A DNA stretch of 64,000 nucleotides, taken from Ramlibacter sp. Lineage in GTDB: Bacteria > Pseudomonadota > Gammaproteobacteria > Burkholderiales > Burkholderiaceae_C. Of this stretch, positions 18,478 to 27,054 are shown piece by piece. The notes below the pieces were generated by a model, which saw only the letters and a program-made list of their open reading frames with translations, was not told the origin of the DNA and did no database searches. A program made the translations under genes and the position numbers. Positions within the stretch are counted from its first letter, which is position 1. Each line of letters starts with the position of its first letter. Location of the stretch: the NCBI GenBank assembly GCA_019635415.1, contig JAHBZN010000001.1:682001-746000 (forward strand), given 5' to 3'.

Positions 18478-19026
18478 TCAGGGTTTTGTTGGCAGCTCGA
18501 ACACCAGGCAGGTCGTCGTGGCATGGGCGTACAGCGTGCCATCAGGGCCCACGATGCGCGCCTCGGCCGTCGCGAGCTGGCGGCCACAGTGCAGCACCTT
18601 GCCTTCGGCACGCACCCGCGGCGCCTTCTGCGGGTTGATGGCCCGCACGAGGTTCACCCCCAGCTCCGCGGTCGTGTAGCCCCGGCCCGCGGGCATCAGG
18701 GTGTGCACGGCGCAACCCAGCGCGGAATCCAGCAGTGTGGCGTACCAGCCCCCGTGAATGCCGCCCATGGGATTCAGATGGGCCGGCCCTGGCGTGCCCT
18801 GGAAAACGGCCCGACCTTCGCTGACCTCCATGAGCTGGAAATCCAGCGTGCGCGCGATCGGTGGCCAGGGCAGCTCACCGCGCAGCATGGCCTGCATGAT
18901 TTCCAACCCCGTCTTGCCGGCCAACTGCTCGGGCCTCGCGACCCCGGGGCCTGCGCCCTGCTCAAGGCGGGCCACCACGTCACGCTCCTGGGCCAACCAG
19001 GCCTCCAGTTGATTCATCTGTGTCAT
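18478..19026 (-). CDS. PaaI-family hotdog thioesterase
   Basis: 182 residues from ATG 19026, chosen for AGGA about 7 nt upstream. Hotdog-fold acyl-CoA thioesterase of the PaaI/YbgC-like group. The core motif [21 protein letters not shown] contains the HGG turn; here it is read as [10 protein letters not shown] followed by the helix with the conserved Asp. A helical N-terminal extension of about 60 residues precedes the fold. It is divergent from a MarR gene across 50 bp that contain two overlapping-promoter palindromes, so MarR very likely controls it. Substrate unknown. Confidence 0.85.
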   Translation of the reverse strand: MTQMNQLEAWLAQERDVVARLEQGAGPGVARPEQLAGKTGLEIMQAMLRGELPWPPIARTLDFQLMEVSEGRAVFQGTPGPAHLNPMGGIHGGWYATLLDSALGCAVHTLMPAGRGYTTAELGVNLVRAINPQKAPRVRAEGKVLHCGRQLATAEARIVGPDGTLYAHATTTCLVFELPTKP

Positions 19027-19040
19027 CGTTGTTCCTATTG

Positions 19041-19069
19041 ATTGCATATGCAATAATTGCAGATACAAT
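19041..19069. promoter_or_regulatory. Double MarR operator in the thioesterase/marR divergent promoter
   Basis: ATTGCATATGCAAT (19041-19054) is a perfect 14-bp palindrome. ATTGCAGATACAAT (19056-19069) is a second, imperfect copy, centres 15 bp apart. They overlap promoter elements on both strands: plus TTGCAT-N16-TACAAT and minus TTGTAT-N16-TGCAAT. Occupation would shut both genes. Confidence 0.7.
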
Positions 19070-19076
19070 AAACAGC

Positions 19077-19550
19077 ATGAACACCGCTGTCAAGTCCGCA
19101 GGTGTCACCCCGCAGGGGTGCACCAACATCAAGCTGCGCCAGCTGATGCGTCGCGTGGCGCAGCATTACGACGCCGAGGTGGGCAAGACGGGGCTCAAGG
19201 GCACCCAATATTCGTTGCTGTCGTACGTGTACAAGCTCGGGCCGTTGCGGCCGGTCGATCTGGCGCGCGAAATGAAAATCGACGCCTCCACACTGAGCCG
19301 CAATCTCAGGCCTCTGCTGACGGCCGGCTGGTTGACCCAGAACGAAGGGGCCGATGCCCGCAGCCACTTGATCAGTATCACTCCCTCGGGTCGCGAAAAG
19401 CGTCAGGAGGCCCAGCGCCGCTGGCGGGTGGCGCAGGAGGGGATCAACGAGCTGCTGGGTCCTGCCAATGTGGTGGCGCTGCATGCGCTGATCGATGAAA
19501 GCCTGGCGCGGCTCACACCGGCCGATGAAGGAGACTCCCATGACGAATGA
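19077..19550 (+). CDS. MarR-family transcriptional regulator
   Basis: 157 residues from ATG 19077. Winged-helix MarR protein: LRQLMRRVAQHYDAEV forms the first dimer helix; LGPLRPVDLAREMKIDASTLSRNL is the helix-turn-helix (given here as LRPVDLAREM then DASTLSRNL), and the wing carries DARSHLISIT with the conserved D-x-R. It overlaps the MFS gene by 11 bp and is divergent from a thioesterase gene, with two palindromes between them. It is therefore probably an autorepressor that also controls export and thioester hydrolysis of some lipophilic acid or antibiotic-like compound. Effector unknown. Confidence 0.9.
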   Translation: MNTAVKSAGVTPQGCTNIKLRQLMRRVAQHYDAEVGKTGLKGTQYSLLSYVYKLGPLRPVDLAREMKIDASTLSRNLRPLLTAGWLTQNEGADARSHLISITPSGREKRQEAQRRWRVAQEGINELLGPANVVALHALIDESLARLTPADEGDSHDE

Positions 19551-20760
19551 CCCCGGGCGCAGCGCCCATGGCCGCCTCTGGCTGATTCTGCTGGCGGCTG
19601 CCGGCACCTTCGCCCTGACCATGGGCACGCGGCAGACCATGGGTCTGTTCCTCAGTCCGCTCAATACCGCGACCGGCCTGGGCCTGGGGAGCATCAGCCT
19701 GGCGTTCGCGTTCGGGCAGCTCTGGTGGGGGCTGACACAGCCGTTTGCAGGGGCGATGGCTGACAAGGTGGGCGCGGGCCGCGTGCTGTTCGCCGGCGCG
19801 TTGCTGGTGGCCCTGGGGACCTTCATCACGCCCTACATGACGACCACCTGGGGACTCATCCTGGCGATTGGCGTGTTGTCGGCGGGCGGGGCGGGGATGG
19901 CCGGCCCGGCGGTGCTGATGGCCGCCACCACGCGCCTGATTCCGCCGCAACGCCGCGGATTGGCCACGGGCATCGTCAACGCCGGAGGGTCGTTCGGCCA
20001 GTTTGTGATGGCCCCCATTGCCGCGGCGCTCATGGTGGGTCTGGGCTGGGCCAACGCCATGCAGGTGATGGGTTTGCTGGTCCTCCTGTGCCTGCCGGCG
20101 GCGTTTCTGCTCAAAGGCAACGCTTTGCAGTCGGCGCCCGCCGGGCAGAAGGTGCAGGGCACCGGCGAGGCGGTCCGCGAAGCGCTGCGCCACCGCAGCT
20201 ACCTCCTGCTGGGTGCGGGCTTCTTCGTTTGCGGCTTCCACGTGGCATTTCTGGCAACCCATCTGCCGGGGGTGATCGCGTCCTGCGGTCTGCCCACGCA
20301 ATGGGCAGGCTGGTCGCTCGCGATGATCGGCCTTTTCAACATTGTGGGCAGCGTGACCATGGGGTGGGCCGTGGGGCGCTGGCGCATGAAGTCGCTGCTG
20401 TCGCTGGTGTATGCGTCGCGCGCGGTTGCGGTGATCGTCTTTCTGCTGTCGCCCAAGACCGGGCCGGTGGTGCTGGTGTTTGCCGCGGTGATGGGGTTGA
20501 CGTTTCTGTCGACGGTGCCGCCAACGGCGGGACTGGTTGCCAAGTTCTTCGGGCCCGCGAACATGGCCACGCTGTTTGGCCTGGTGATGCTGACCCACCA
20601 GGTGGGCGGGTTTCTGGGGGCTTACCTCGGCGGCAAGGTGTTTGAAGCCACGGGGAGCTACAACCTGGTCTGGTACATCGACGTGCTGCTGGCGGTAGGG
20701 GCTGCGCTGGTCCACCTGCCGATCCGGGAGGCACCTGTGCGTCCTCTGGCGGCGGCCTGA
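19540..20760 (+). CDS. MFS transporter
   Basis: 406 residues from ATG 19540 with GGAGA upstream; the start lies inside the end of marR. Twelve hydrophobic segments in two halves, with GAMADKVGAGRVL as the loop 2-3 MFS signature and a glycine-rich segment 5 (NAGGSFGQFVMAPIAAAL). It resembles the monocarboxylate/oxalate-formate group of the superfamily. Co-transcription with marR suggests a regulated transporter; whether it imports or exports is not visible. Confidence 0.85.
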   Translation: MTNDPGRSAHGRLWLILLAAAGTFALTMGTRQTMGLFLSPLNTATGLGLGSISLAFAFGQLWWGLTQPFAGAMADKVGAGRVLFAGALLVALGTFITPYMTTTWGLILAIGVLSAGGAGMAGPAVLMAATTRLIPPQRRGLATGIVNAGGSFGQFVMAPIAAALMVGLGWANAMQVMGLLVLLCLPAAFLLKGNALQSAPAGQKVQGTGEAVREALRHRSYLLLGAGFFVCGFHVAFLATHLPGVIASCGLPTQWAGWSLAMIGLFNIVGSVTMGWAVGRWRMKSLLSLVYASRAVAVIVFLLSPKTGPVVLVFAAVMGLTFLSTVPPTAGLVAKFFGPANMATLFGLVMLTHQVGGFLGAYLGGKVFEATGSYNLVWYIDVLLAVGAALVHLPIREAPVRPLAAA

Positions 20761-20778
20761 GCGCTGCGCGGCTCAGGG

Positions 20779-21315
20779 CTACCGGGGCTCCCTGGGGGTG
20801 ACGACGCCCTCGCGCACGAGCCTTGCCACCGGGTCGTCCACCGCGGCCGTCGGGCGCGCGGGGGGCGCGCGCCAAGGTTCAATGGCGGGAGGCGCTACGC
20901 GGTTGACCGGTTCGGCCAGCAACACCGACGGGCTGGCGGTGATCGGTGTCCGGGCCACCCGGCGCGGTGCAAGGGTGTTGACCGCCACCCAACCCAGCAC
21001 CAGCAGGATGAGGCACAGCGTGCCGCTCAGGATGTACCAGGGCCAGCCGCCAATGACGAGGGGGATGGCGGGCCGTGAGCGGCCATAAGGCGTCACGGCA
21101 TTGAGCTGTTCGTCATACGCCGCACGGTGGCCGGCGTCCGACAGCACTTCATAGGCCTTGTTGATCTGCGCCATGATCGCTGCCGCATCGCTTCTTCCCC
21201 CTGACTTGTCGGGGTGGAATTTCTGCGCGCGCCGGCGGTAGGCGCGGCGGATGTCCTCAGGGGTGGCCTGCCGGGCCACACCCAGGACGTCGTAGAAGCT
21301 GCGGCCCGGTTGCAT
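20779..21315 (-). CDS. Membrane-anchored J-domain protein
   Basis: 178 residues from ATG 21315. An N-terminal J domain (residues 5-70) starts [20 protein letters not shown] and carries HPD at 34-36, needed to stimulate DnaK ATPase. One transmembrane helix follows (about residues 90-112, [20 protein letters not shown]), then a short Pro/Arg-rich tail. There is no G/F region, zinc finger or DnaJ C-terminal domain, so this is a class III J protein that recruits DnaK to the inner membrane. It is divergent from the aldehyde dehydrogenase gene. Confidence 0.88.
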   Translation of the reverse strand: MQPGRSFYDVLGVARQATPEDIRRAYRRRAQKFHPDKSGGRSDAAAIMAQINKAYEVLSDAGHRAAYDEQLNAVTPYGRSRPAIPLVIGGWPWYILSGTLCLILLVLGWVAVNTLAPRRVARTPITASPSVLLAEPVNRVAPPAIEPWRAPPARPTAAVDDPVARLVREGVVTPREPR

Positions 21316-21423
21316 GCGCGGCAGTTTACTGCCCGGAGGGGCCGCCAGCCAGCGGGCCCGCGGCAATTCCCGCAAAATGGGGAGTTCGCTGAAACCTGTG
21401 CATCGCCTACAAGGAAGACAAGC

Positions 21424-22863
21424 ATGACTTACCCCAACACTCAACTGTTCATCAACGGCCAATGGCAGGACGCTGCCGATGGCAAGAGCCTGGCCGTTTT
21501 CAACCCGGCTACCGGCAAGGAAATCGGGCGCGTGGCCCATGCATCGACGGTGGACCTCGACCGGGCCCTGGAGGCCGCGCAGAAGGGCTTCGAGACATGG
21601 CGCGACATGCCGCCCATCGAGCGCAACAAGATCATGCGCAAGGCCGCCGGCCTGATGCGCGAGCGGGCCGCGGCCATCGCGGCGCTGCTGACCCAGGAGC
21701 AGGGCAAGCCCCTGGCCGAGGCCAAGGGCGAGACCCTGGCGGCGGCCGACATCATCGAATGGTTTGCGGATGAGGGGCTGCGCGTTTACGGCCGCATCGT
21801 GCCGTCGCGGTTCCACCTGTCCACGCGCCAGATGGTGCTGAAGGATCCGGTCGGTCCGGTGGCGGCCTTCACGCCCTGGAACTTCCCGATCAACCAGGTG
21901 GTGCGCAAGATGGCGGCGGCCCTGTCCGCGGGCTGCTCGATGCTGGTCAAGGCCCCTGAGGAAACCCCCGCGTCGCCCGCCGAACTGATCCGCGCCTTTG
22001 CCGATGCGGGGCTGCCACCCGGCGTGCTGGGACTGGTGTACGGCACGCCCGCCGAGATCTCGAACTACCTCATCCCGCATCCGGTGATCCGCAAGGTGAC
22101 CTTCACCGGATCCACGCCCGTGGGCAAGCAGCTGGCGGCCCTGGCGGGTCAGCACATGAAGCGCGTGACCATGGAACTGGGGGGGCACGCCCCGGTGATC
22201 GTCTGCGAGGATGCCGACATTGCCCTTGCGGTCAAGGCGGCCGGTGCGGCCAAGTTCCGCAATGCAGGCCAGGTCTGCATTGCGCCTACGCGCTTTCTGG
22301 TGCACGAGAGCATCAAGAACGACTTTGCCGCTGCCATGGTCAAGTACGCCCAGGGCATCAAGGTGGGCGAGGGCCTGACCGAGGGCACGACCATGGGTCC
22401 GCTGGCCAACCCGCGCCGGGTCACGGCCATGGCAGAGTTCACCCAGGACGCCGTGAAACAGGGTGCGGCCCTGGCGCTGGGGGGCGAGCGCATCGGCGAC
22501 ACCGGCAACTTCTGGCAGCCCACCATCCTGACCGACGTGCCGCTGCAGGCTCGGGTGTTCAACGACGAACCCTTCGGCCCCATGGTGGCGATGCGTGGCT
22601 TCAACGTGCTGGACGATGCCATCGCCGAAGCCAATCGCCTGTCCTACGGCCTCGCCGGCTACGCCTTCACCCGGTCCCTGAAGAATGCCGACCTGCTGTC
22701 GCGTCGCGTCGAGGTGGGCATGCTGTGGGTCAACATGCCAGCGCTGCCCTCGGCCGAGATGCCCTTTGGCGGTATCAAGGACTCCGGCTATGGCTCCGAA
22801 GGGGGCCCCGAGGCCATGGATGCCTACCTGAACGCGCGCGCCGTGAGCATTGCCCACGTCTGA
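21424..22863 (+). CDS. NAD(P)-dependent aldehyde dehydrogenase, succinate-semialdehyde dehydrogenase type
   Basis: 479 residues from ATG 21424, the start that gives the family N-terminus TQLFINGQW. Active-site residues are visible: Asn153 in PWNFPINQ, Lys176 in VKAPEE, Glu251 in MELGGHAP and nucleophile Cys285 in [22 protein letters not shown] is the NAD-binding turn. The closest group by motif is GabD/SSADH and related alpha-ketoglutarate semialdehyde dehydrogenases. As a sugar-acid island starts 1.9 kb downstream, oxidation of a semialdehyde from pentonate breakdown is an alternative. It is followed after 83 bp by an SDR gene on the same strand. Confidence 0.88.
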   Translation: MTYPNTQLFINGQWQDAADGKSLAVFNPATGKEIGRVAHASTVDLDRALEAAQKGFETWRDMPPIERNKIMRKAAGLMRERAAAIAALLTQEQGKPLAEAKGETLAAADIIEWFADEGLRVYGRIVPSRFHLSTRQMVLKDPVGPVAAFTPWNFPINQVVRKMAAALSAGCSMLVKAPEETPASPAELIRAFADAGLPPGVLGLVYGTPAEISNYLIPHPVIRKVTFTGSTPVGKQLAALAGQHMKRVTMELGGHAPVIVCEDADIALAVKAAGAAKFRNAGQVCIAPTRFLVHESIKNDFAAAMVKYAQGIKVGEGLTEGTTMGPLANPRRVTAMAEFTQDAVKQGAALALGGERIGDTGNFWQPTILTDVPLQARVFNDEPFGPMVAMRGFNVLDDAIAEANRLSYGLAGYAFTRSLKNADLLSRRVEVGMLWVNMPALPSAEMPFGGIKDSGYGSEGGPEAMDAYLNARAVSIAHV

Positions 22864-22946
22864 GGCCCCGCGGCGCGGGCCTGTCGCCTGCGTGGCATCG
22901 CCACCCGCGCCCAGGTTTCATACTTGGGCGATTTGAGGAGCGATTG

Positions 22947-23717
22947 ATGGAACTGAAGGGCAAGGTGGCCATCGTCACCGGCGGCGCCAGCGGCATCGGC
23001 GAGGGTCTGGCGGTCAGGCTGGCCGCCGAGGGCGCGCGCGGCATCGTGGTGGCCGATGTGGATCTGGAGCGTGCCCAGGGCGTGGCGGCGGCCGTGGGCG
23101 GCGTGGCCATGCGTTGCGACGTGAGCCGGGAGGCGGACATTCAGGCTCTGGTGGCCGCTACCTGCGAGCGTTTCGGCCAGGTGGATGCCTATTTTTCCAA
23201 TGCTGGCATTTTGGGCCGGCCGGGTGGAATCGACCTCGAAGATCCGCTGTGGGACAAGATGTGGCAGATCCACGGCATGGCCCACGTGTGGGCCGCGCGG
23301 GCCGTGGTGCCTGCCATGGTCGCGCGCGGAGAAGGTGCCTTTCTGGTGACGGCATCCGCCGCTGGCCTGCTCAACATCGTGGAATCCGCACCGTATGGCG
23401 TGACCAAGCATGCCGCCGTGGCCATCGCCGAATGGCTGCGCATTGCCTACGGCCGCCAGGGTGTTCGCGTGGCCTGCCTGTGCCCGCAGTCCGTGCGTAC
23501 CGGCATGGTCACGGGTGACGGCGGATCGGCCGGGCAGGACGGCATTCTCATGCCGGCGCAGGTGGCCGAGGCGGTCATCGCGACTTTCCGCGAAGAAAAA
23601 TTCCTGGTGCTGCCCCACCCCGAGGTGCTGGACTACTTCCGCGTCAAGGGCCAGGACTACGACCGCTGGATCGGCGGCATGCAGAAGCTCTACACCCGAC
23701 ACATGCAGGGCGGCTGA
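22947..23717 (+). CDS. SDR-family oxidoreductase
   Basis: 256 residues, ATG with GAGGAG upstream. Classical short-chain dehydrogenase: cofactor motif TGGASGIGEG, Asp in CDVSREAD, SNAG (usual NNAG changed to SNAG), and catalytic YGVTK. Asp at the end of the second strand (VADVD) favours NAD(H) over NADP(H). Substrate unknown. It may be co-transcribed with the aldehyde dehydrogenase gene and ends at a hairpin shared with a convergent SDR gene. Confidence 0.85.
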   Translation: MELKGKVAIVTGGASGIGEGLAVRLAAEGARGIVVADVDLERAQGVAAAVGGVAMRCDVSREADIQALVAATCERFGQVDAYFSNAGILGRPGGIDLEDPLWDKMWQIHGMAHVWAARAVVPAMVARGEGAFLVTASAAGLLNIVESAPYGVTKHAAVAIAEWLRIAYGRQGVRVACLCPQSVRTGMVTGDGGSAGQDGILMPAQVAEAVIATFREEKFLVLPHPEVLDYFRVKGQDYDRWIGGMQKLYTRHMQGG

Positions 23718-23735
23718 GGCCCGGGGCTGCGGGCC
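23718..23735. terminator. Hairpin between convergent SDR genes
   Basis: GGCCCG (23718-23723) pairs with CGGGCC (23730-23735), 6-nt loop, immediately after the plus-strand SDR stop and before the minus-strand SDR stop. Probable bidirectional terminator without a clear T-run. Confidence 0.45.
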
Positions 23736-23742
23736 CGCCAAC

Positions 23743-24576
23743 TCACTGGCCCGGGACGGGCATGGTGTAGTTGAGCGTCATGCGTCCGCCATCCACCACC
23801 ACGATTTCACCGGTGATGTAGCTGGCTGCCTCGCTGGCGAGGTAGGCCACGGCGTCGGCAATCTCGAAGGGCTCGCCTAGGCGGCCCATGGGCGTGCGGC
23901 TCATGATGCGCGCGCGCGCAGCATCGCTGGTCAGCACGGCCTTGGCGGCGAGTTCGGTGGCGATGGTGCCCGGTGCCACGGCGTTCACGCGGATGCCCTT
24001 GTCGGCCAGGGCCAGCGCCATCACGCGCGTGAGCTGGTTGATCCCGCCCTTGCTGACGTTGTAGCTCGAGATGGTGGGAATGGTCAGGGTCCCGTTGACG
24101 GAACTCATGTTGATGATCGCGCCACGCACGGTGGCGCCTCCCGGGCCCGGACGCCCGGGGCCGGCGGCCATGGCGCGGGCCACCGCCTGCCCGACCAGGA
24201 ACGAGCCCTTGAGATTGACGCGCAGCACCGCGTCGAAATCTTCCTCGGTCACGTCGAGAAACTCCGCCGCCCTGAAGATGCCCGCATTATTGACCAGCAC
24301 GTCGATCCGACCATGGGTAGCCAGCACCTGGGCGACGAGCGCATCCACCTGGGACTTGTCGCCCACGTCGCAATGGACGTAGCTTGCGCCGAGCTCGGCG
24401 GCCAGCGCCTGGCCCGGGGCGTCGGCCATGTCGATGATCACGACGCGGGCGCCTTCGGCGGCAAAGCGGCGGGCGCAGGCTTCGCCGATGCCCTGGGCGC
24501 CCCCGGTCACCAGGGCCACACGGTCTTTCAGGCCAAACGAGATTTCAGACGGTTTTGGGGAGGAATGGAGGCTCAT
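23743..24576 (-). CDS. SDR-family dehydrogenase of the sugar-acid operon
   Basis: 277 residues. Motifs: TGGAQGIGEACARRF, HCDVGD, NNAGIF, NMSSVNG and catalytic SYNVSKGG, with C-terminal YITGEIVVVDGG. Asp in IIDMADA suggests NAD preference. Its start overlaps the dgoA stop by 4 bp (ATGA), so it is the last gene of a five-gene operon. A role as sugar (galactose, fucose or arabinose) dehydrogenase or as 2-keto-3-deoxy acid dehydrogenase fits that context. The insertion AMAAGPGRPGPGGATVRG between strands 4 and 5 is unusual for the family. Confidence 0.88.
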   Translation of the reverse strand: MSLHSSPKPSEISFGLKDRVALVTGGAQGIGEACARRFAAEGARVVIIDMADAPGQALAAELGASYVHCDVGDKSQVDALVAQVLATHGRIDVLVNNAGIFRAAEFLDVTEEDFDAVLRVNLKGSFLVGQAVARAMAAGPGRPGPGGATVRGAIINMSSVNGTLTIPTISSYNVSKGGINQLTRVMALALADKGIRVNAVAPGTIATELAAKAVLTSDAARARIMSRTPMGRLGEPFEIADAVAYLASEAASYITGEIVVVDGGRMTLNYTMPVPGQ

Positions 24577-25211
24577 GCGCGCATGATACCGGCGCAGTCC
24601 GCTGCGAAAGTCATAGCGTTCTGGCGAACCTGATCGGGCGTCATGTCGGGCTTGTACAGGGCCGAGCCGATGCCAAAGCCAGCGGCGCCGGCCGACCTGT
24701 ACGCGGCCAGATTGGCGGGCGAGATGCCACCCACCGGCAGCAGCAGCGTGCCCGGAGGCAGCACCGCGGTGAGGGCCTTGACCGCAGCGGGCGGGATCAT
24801 TTCCGCTGGAAACAGCTTCAGGCCGGTGGCGCCGGCGTCCAGCGCGGCAAAGGCTTCGGTGGCGGTCATGACGCCGGGCAGGCAGACCAGGCCCAGGCGC
24901 ACGGCTTCGCGCACCACGGCGGCATTGAAGTGGGGCGACACGATCAGCCGGCCCCCGGCTTCGTGGACCTCCCGCACCTGCGCCGCCGTCGTCACCGTAC
25001 CGGCGCCGACCAGTGCCTGCGGGAACCGGGTGGCCAGCGTTGCAATGCTTTGCAGCGGATCGGGTGAGTTCAGCGGCACCTCGATGGACGGCCAGCCGGC
25101 GTCCGTCAGGGCCATGCCCACGGTCTCGGCTTCCGCGGGCCGCAGGCCGCGCAGAATCGCGACCAGTGGCAGCTTGTCGAGTGCCGCCTTGAACAGGGTA
25201 TGGGCCGTCAT
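24573..25211 (-). CDS. dgoA: 2-dehydro-3-deoxy-6-phosphogalactonate aldolase
   Basis: 212 residues from ATG 25211, which overlaps the dgoK stop by 4 bp. Class I aldolase cleaving KDPGal to pyruvate and glyceraldehyde 3-phosphate. Schiff-base Lys132 in GLKLFPAE and Glu44 in SIEVPLNSP sit at the same positions as in the Eda protein of this window. SIEVPLNSPDPLQSI and LLLPVGGISPANL are typical of DgoA rather than Eda. Operon position after DgoK supports the De Ley-Doudoroff assignment. Confidence 0.93.
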   Translation of the reverse strand: MTAHTLFKAALDKLPLVAILRGLRPAEAETVGMALTDAGWPSIEVPLNSPDPLQSIATLATRFPQALVGAGTVTTAAQVREVHEAGGRLIVSPHFNAAVVREAVRLGLVCLPGVMTATEAFAALDAGATGLKLFPAEMIPPAAVKALTAVLPPGTLLLPVGGISPANLAAYRSAGAAGFGIGSALYKPDMTPDQVRQNAMTFAADCAGIMRA

Positions 25212-26119
25212 GTCAGGTCTCCCAGTTGTCGGGCCACGGCCCACAGGCCTTGCCAGGTGGCCCGGGAATCGATGCAGCGCGCACTCATGCCGCAGCGCGC
25301 CAGGGCGCGTGCGTAGCGCTGCGTCAGGGCGGGAGCGCCGACCACCAGCACCGCGGCTCCTGGATCGGAGCGGGTCCGCAGTTCCTCTCCGATGACCAGT
25401 CCTGACAGGTAGCTCGGCAGGGCGGTGGCGCTCATCCGGTCGAACAGCGCCAGCGTGCGCGCGCTGAACGCCGTGGCCAGCAGGCTGTCACCGTTGAGCG
25501 CGCGATCGACCCCCAGGTCAAACGCGGCTTCGTCGAGCGTGTTGGCGTCGCCGGCCATGGTGCGCGCAAGCAGCGAGTGTTGCCGCAGCAGGGCGTAGAA
25601 CTCCCCCGTCATGAAGGTTCGGAAGTGTTCGATTTTTCGGCCGCGCACGGTCACCCACTTGCTGTGCGTGCCGGGCAACACCACGGTGGCGTCGTCCAGG
25701 CCGGTCATCTGAAGGGCGCCAAAGACCTGTACCTCTTCACCGCGCATCACGTCGGGCACGCCGTCGTGCTCACAGCACAGTCCCGGGACAATGGCCACGC
25801 GCGAGCCGGCCGCGAGTCCCGGGGGTGTGGGCAGCCAGGCCAGGGCGCGGGCCAGGTCGTCGAAACCGGCGGGGCAGGGACAGTAGGGGGCCTCCTGCCA
25901 GCCCTGGCGGCTGCCCGCCATGCCCGATATCAGGTAAAAAGTGCCTTCAGCCCTTGCCCATCGGCCACAGTTTGCTATGAATACCGTAGCAAATTGATCC
26001 GCAGGCACGTTCAGGATGCCCCGGTCCGAGGCCTGCTCGTGCAGCACTTCTCCCTGTTCGTTCAGCCGCGCCACGCGCAGCGAACTCGTGCCCCAGTCCA
26101 GCGCCACCAGCGGCGTCAC
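25208..26119 (-). CDS. dgoK: 2-dehydro-3-deoxygalactonokinase
   Basis: 303 residues from a GTG start that overlaps the kdgK stop by 4 bp. Phosphorylates 2-keto-3-deoxygalactonate at O6. The ASKHA-type phosphate loop is ALDWGTSSLR (residues 6-15), followed by SGMAGSRQGW, VPGL, RGEEVQVFGAL and PGTHSKWV, all typical of DgoK. A 17-nt palindrome at 25974-25990 is translated in frame within ADQFATVFIAN. Normal family length. Together with DgoA it completes KDGal breakdown. Confidence 0.93.
   Translation of the reverse strand: MTPLVALDWGTSSLRVARLNEQGEVLHEQASDRGILNVPADQFATVFIANCGRWARAEGTFYLISGMAGSRQGWQEAPYCPCPAGFDDLARALAWLPTPPGLAAGSRVAIVPGLCCEHDGVPDVMRGEEVQVFGALQMTGLDDATVVLPGTHSKWVTVRGRKIEHFRTFMTGEFYALLRQHSLLARTMAGDANTLDEAAFDLGVDRALNGDSLLATAFSARTLALFDRMSATALPSYLSGLVIGEELRTRSDPGAAVLVVGAPALTQRYARALARCGMSARCIDSRATWQGLWAVARQLGDLT
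25974..25990. repeat. GCTAY-N7-RTAGC mini-palindrome, copy 4 (in dgoK)
   Basis: GCTAT-GAATACC-GTAGC; flanking TTT and AAA extend the pairing to TTTGCTA/TAGCAAA (25971-25993). In frame inside dgoK. Confidence 0.65.
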
Positions 26120-27054
26120 AGCAGGGCCTCCACCTGCGCCGGCCGGGGCAGTGGAGCCACCGCGCCAAAGCCTTGCACGGCCAATGCCGCGGCGGCGTTG
26201 GCATAGCGGGCGGCGGCGAAGACCTCGTGGCCGAGCGCCATGCGTGCCAACAGGTTGCCGCAGAAGCAGTCGCCGGCGCCCGTGGCGTCCACGAGCTGGG
26301 CCGGTTGGCCAGGGATGTGCTCGCGGCGGGTCCCGTCGCTGACCAGCGCGCCGCGCTCGCCGAGCTTGAGCACCACGGCTTCCGCGCCGAGTGCGTGGCC
26401 CCAGGAGACCACGGCCTGCGGGTCGGCCAATCCGGTCAGCGCCGTGATGTCCTCCAGGCTAGGCAGGAAGATGTCGCACAGGGCGATGGCGTCCTCGATG
26501 CCGCGGCGTGCCCGGTCCAGCGGCCACAGCTTCAGGCGCAGGTTGGAGTCGAACGAAACCCTTGCCCCCGCGTCCCGGGCCACCTGCATGGCATGCAGCA
26601 CGGTGGCCGCCGCGCTGTCGGACAGGGCCAGCGAAATGCCCGACACATGCAGCACCTGGGCTTGCGCCACGGCCTGGCGGGGCTTGCCGTCAAACCAGGC
26701 CGGCGTCATGCGGGCCGCGGCCGACCCCTTGCGCTGGTAGCCAAATTCGTGGCCGGTACCGTCGGGGCCATGGCCGTGTGTGACGAAGTACAGGCCAGTG
26801 GGGGCGTCGGCGGCGACCTCGACCGCTTCGCAATCCACGCCCTCGTCGCGCCAGAGCGCCATCAGGCGCTCGCCTGACCAGTCGTCCCCCACGCGGCTGA
26901 GGTAGGCGGTGCGGGCACCGGCGCGCGCCGCGGCAATCACGGCATTGCTGGTGTCGCCGCCGAAACCCTGCAGGTAGGTGGGCTCGCCGGCCTGCGTCTG
27001 GTTGAACTCGACCATGCCCTCGCCCAGGGCCACGACATCAAAGCGCTTGTGCAT
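26116..27054 (-). CDS. kdgK: PfkB-family sugar-acid kinase, KdgK-like
   Basis: 312 residues. Ribokinase-fold kinase with substrate motif FGGDTSNAVIAAARAG, lid strand residues near YFVTHGHGPDG, and the PfkB signature DATGAGDCFCGNLLA containing the catalytic Asp. It most resembles 2-dehydro-3-deoxygluconokinases. Its presence next to DgoK means the operon encodes kinases for both C4 epimers, or one kinase has shifted to another keto-acid sugar. The start codon directly abuts the stop of the dehydratase gene and the end overlaps dgoK by 4 bp. Confidence 0.88.
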   Translation of the reverse strand: MHKRFDVVALGEGMVEFNQTQAGEPTYLQGFGGDTSNAVIAAARAGARTAYLSRVGDDWSGERLMALWRDEGVDCEAVEVAADAPTGLYFVTHGHGPDGTGHEFGYQRKGSAAARMTPAWFDGKPRQAVAQAQVLHVSGISLALSDSAAATVLHAMQVARDAGARVSFDSNLRLKLWPLDRARRGIEDAIALCDIFLPSLEDITALTGLADPQAVVSWGHALGAEAVVLKLGERGALVSDGTRREHIPGQPAQLVDATGAGDCFCGNLLARMALGHEVFAAARYANAAAALAVQGFGAVAPLPRPAQVEALL

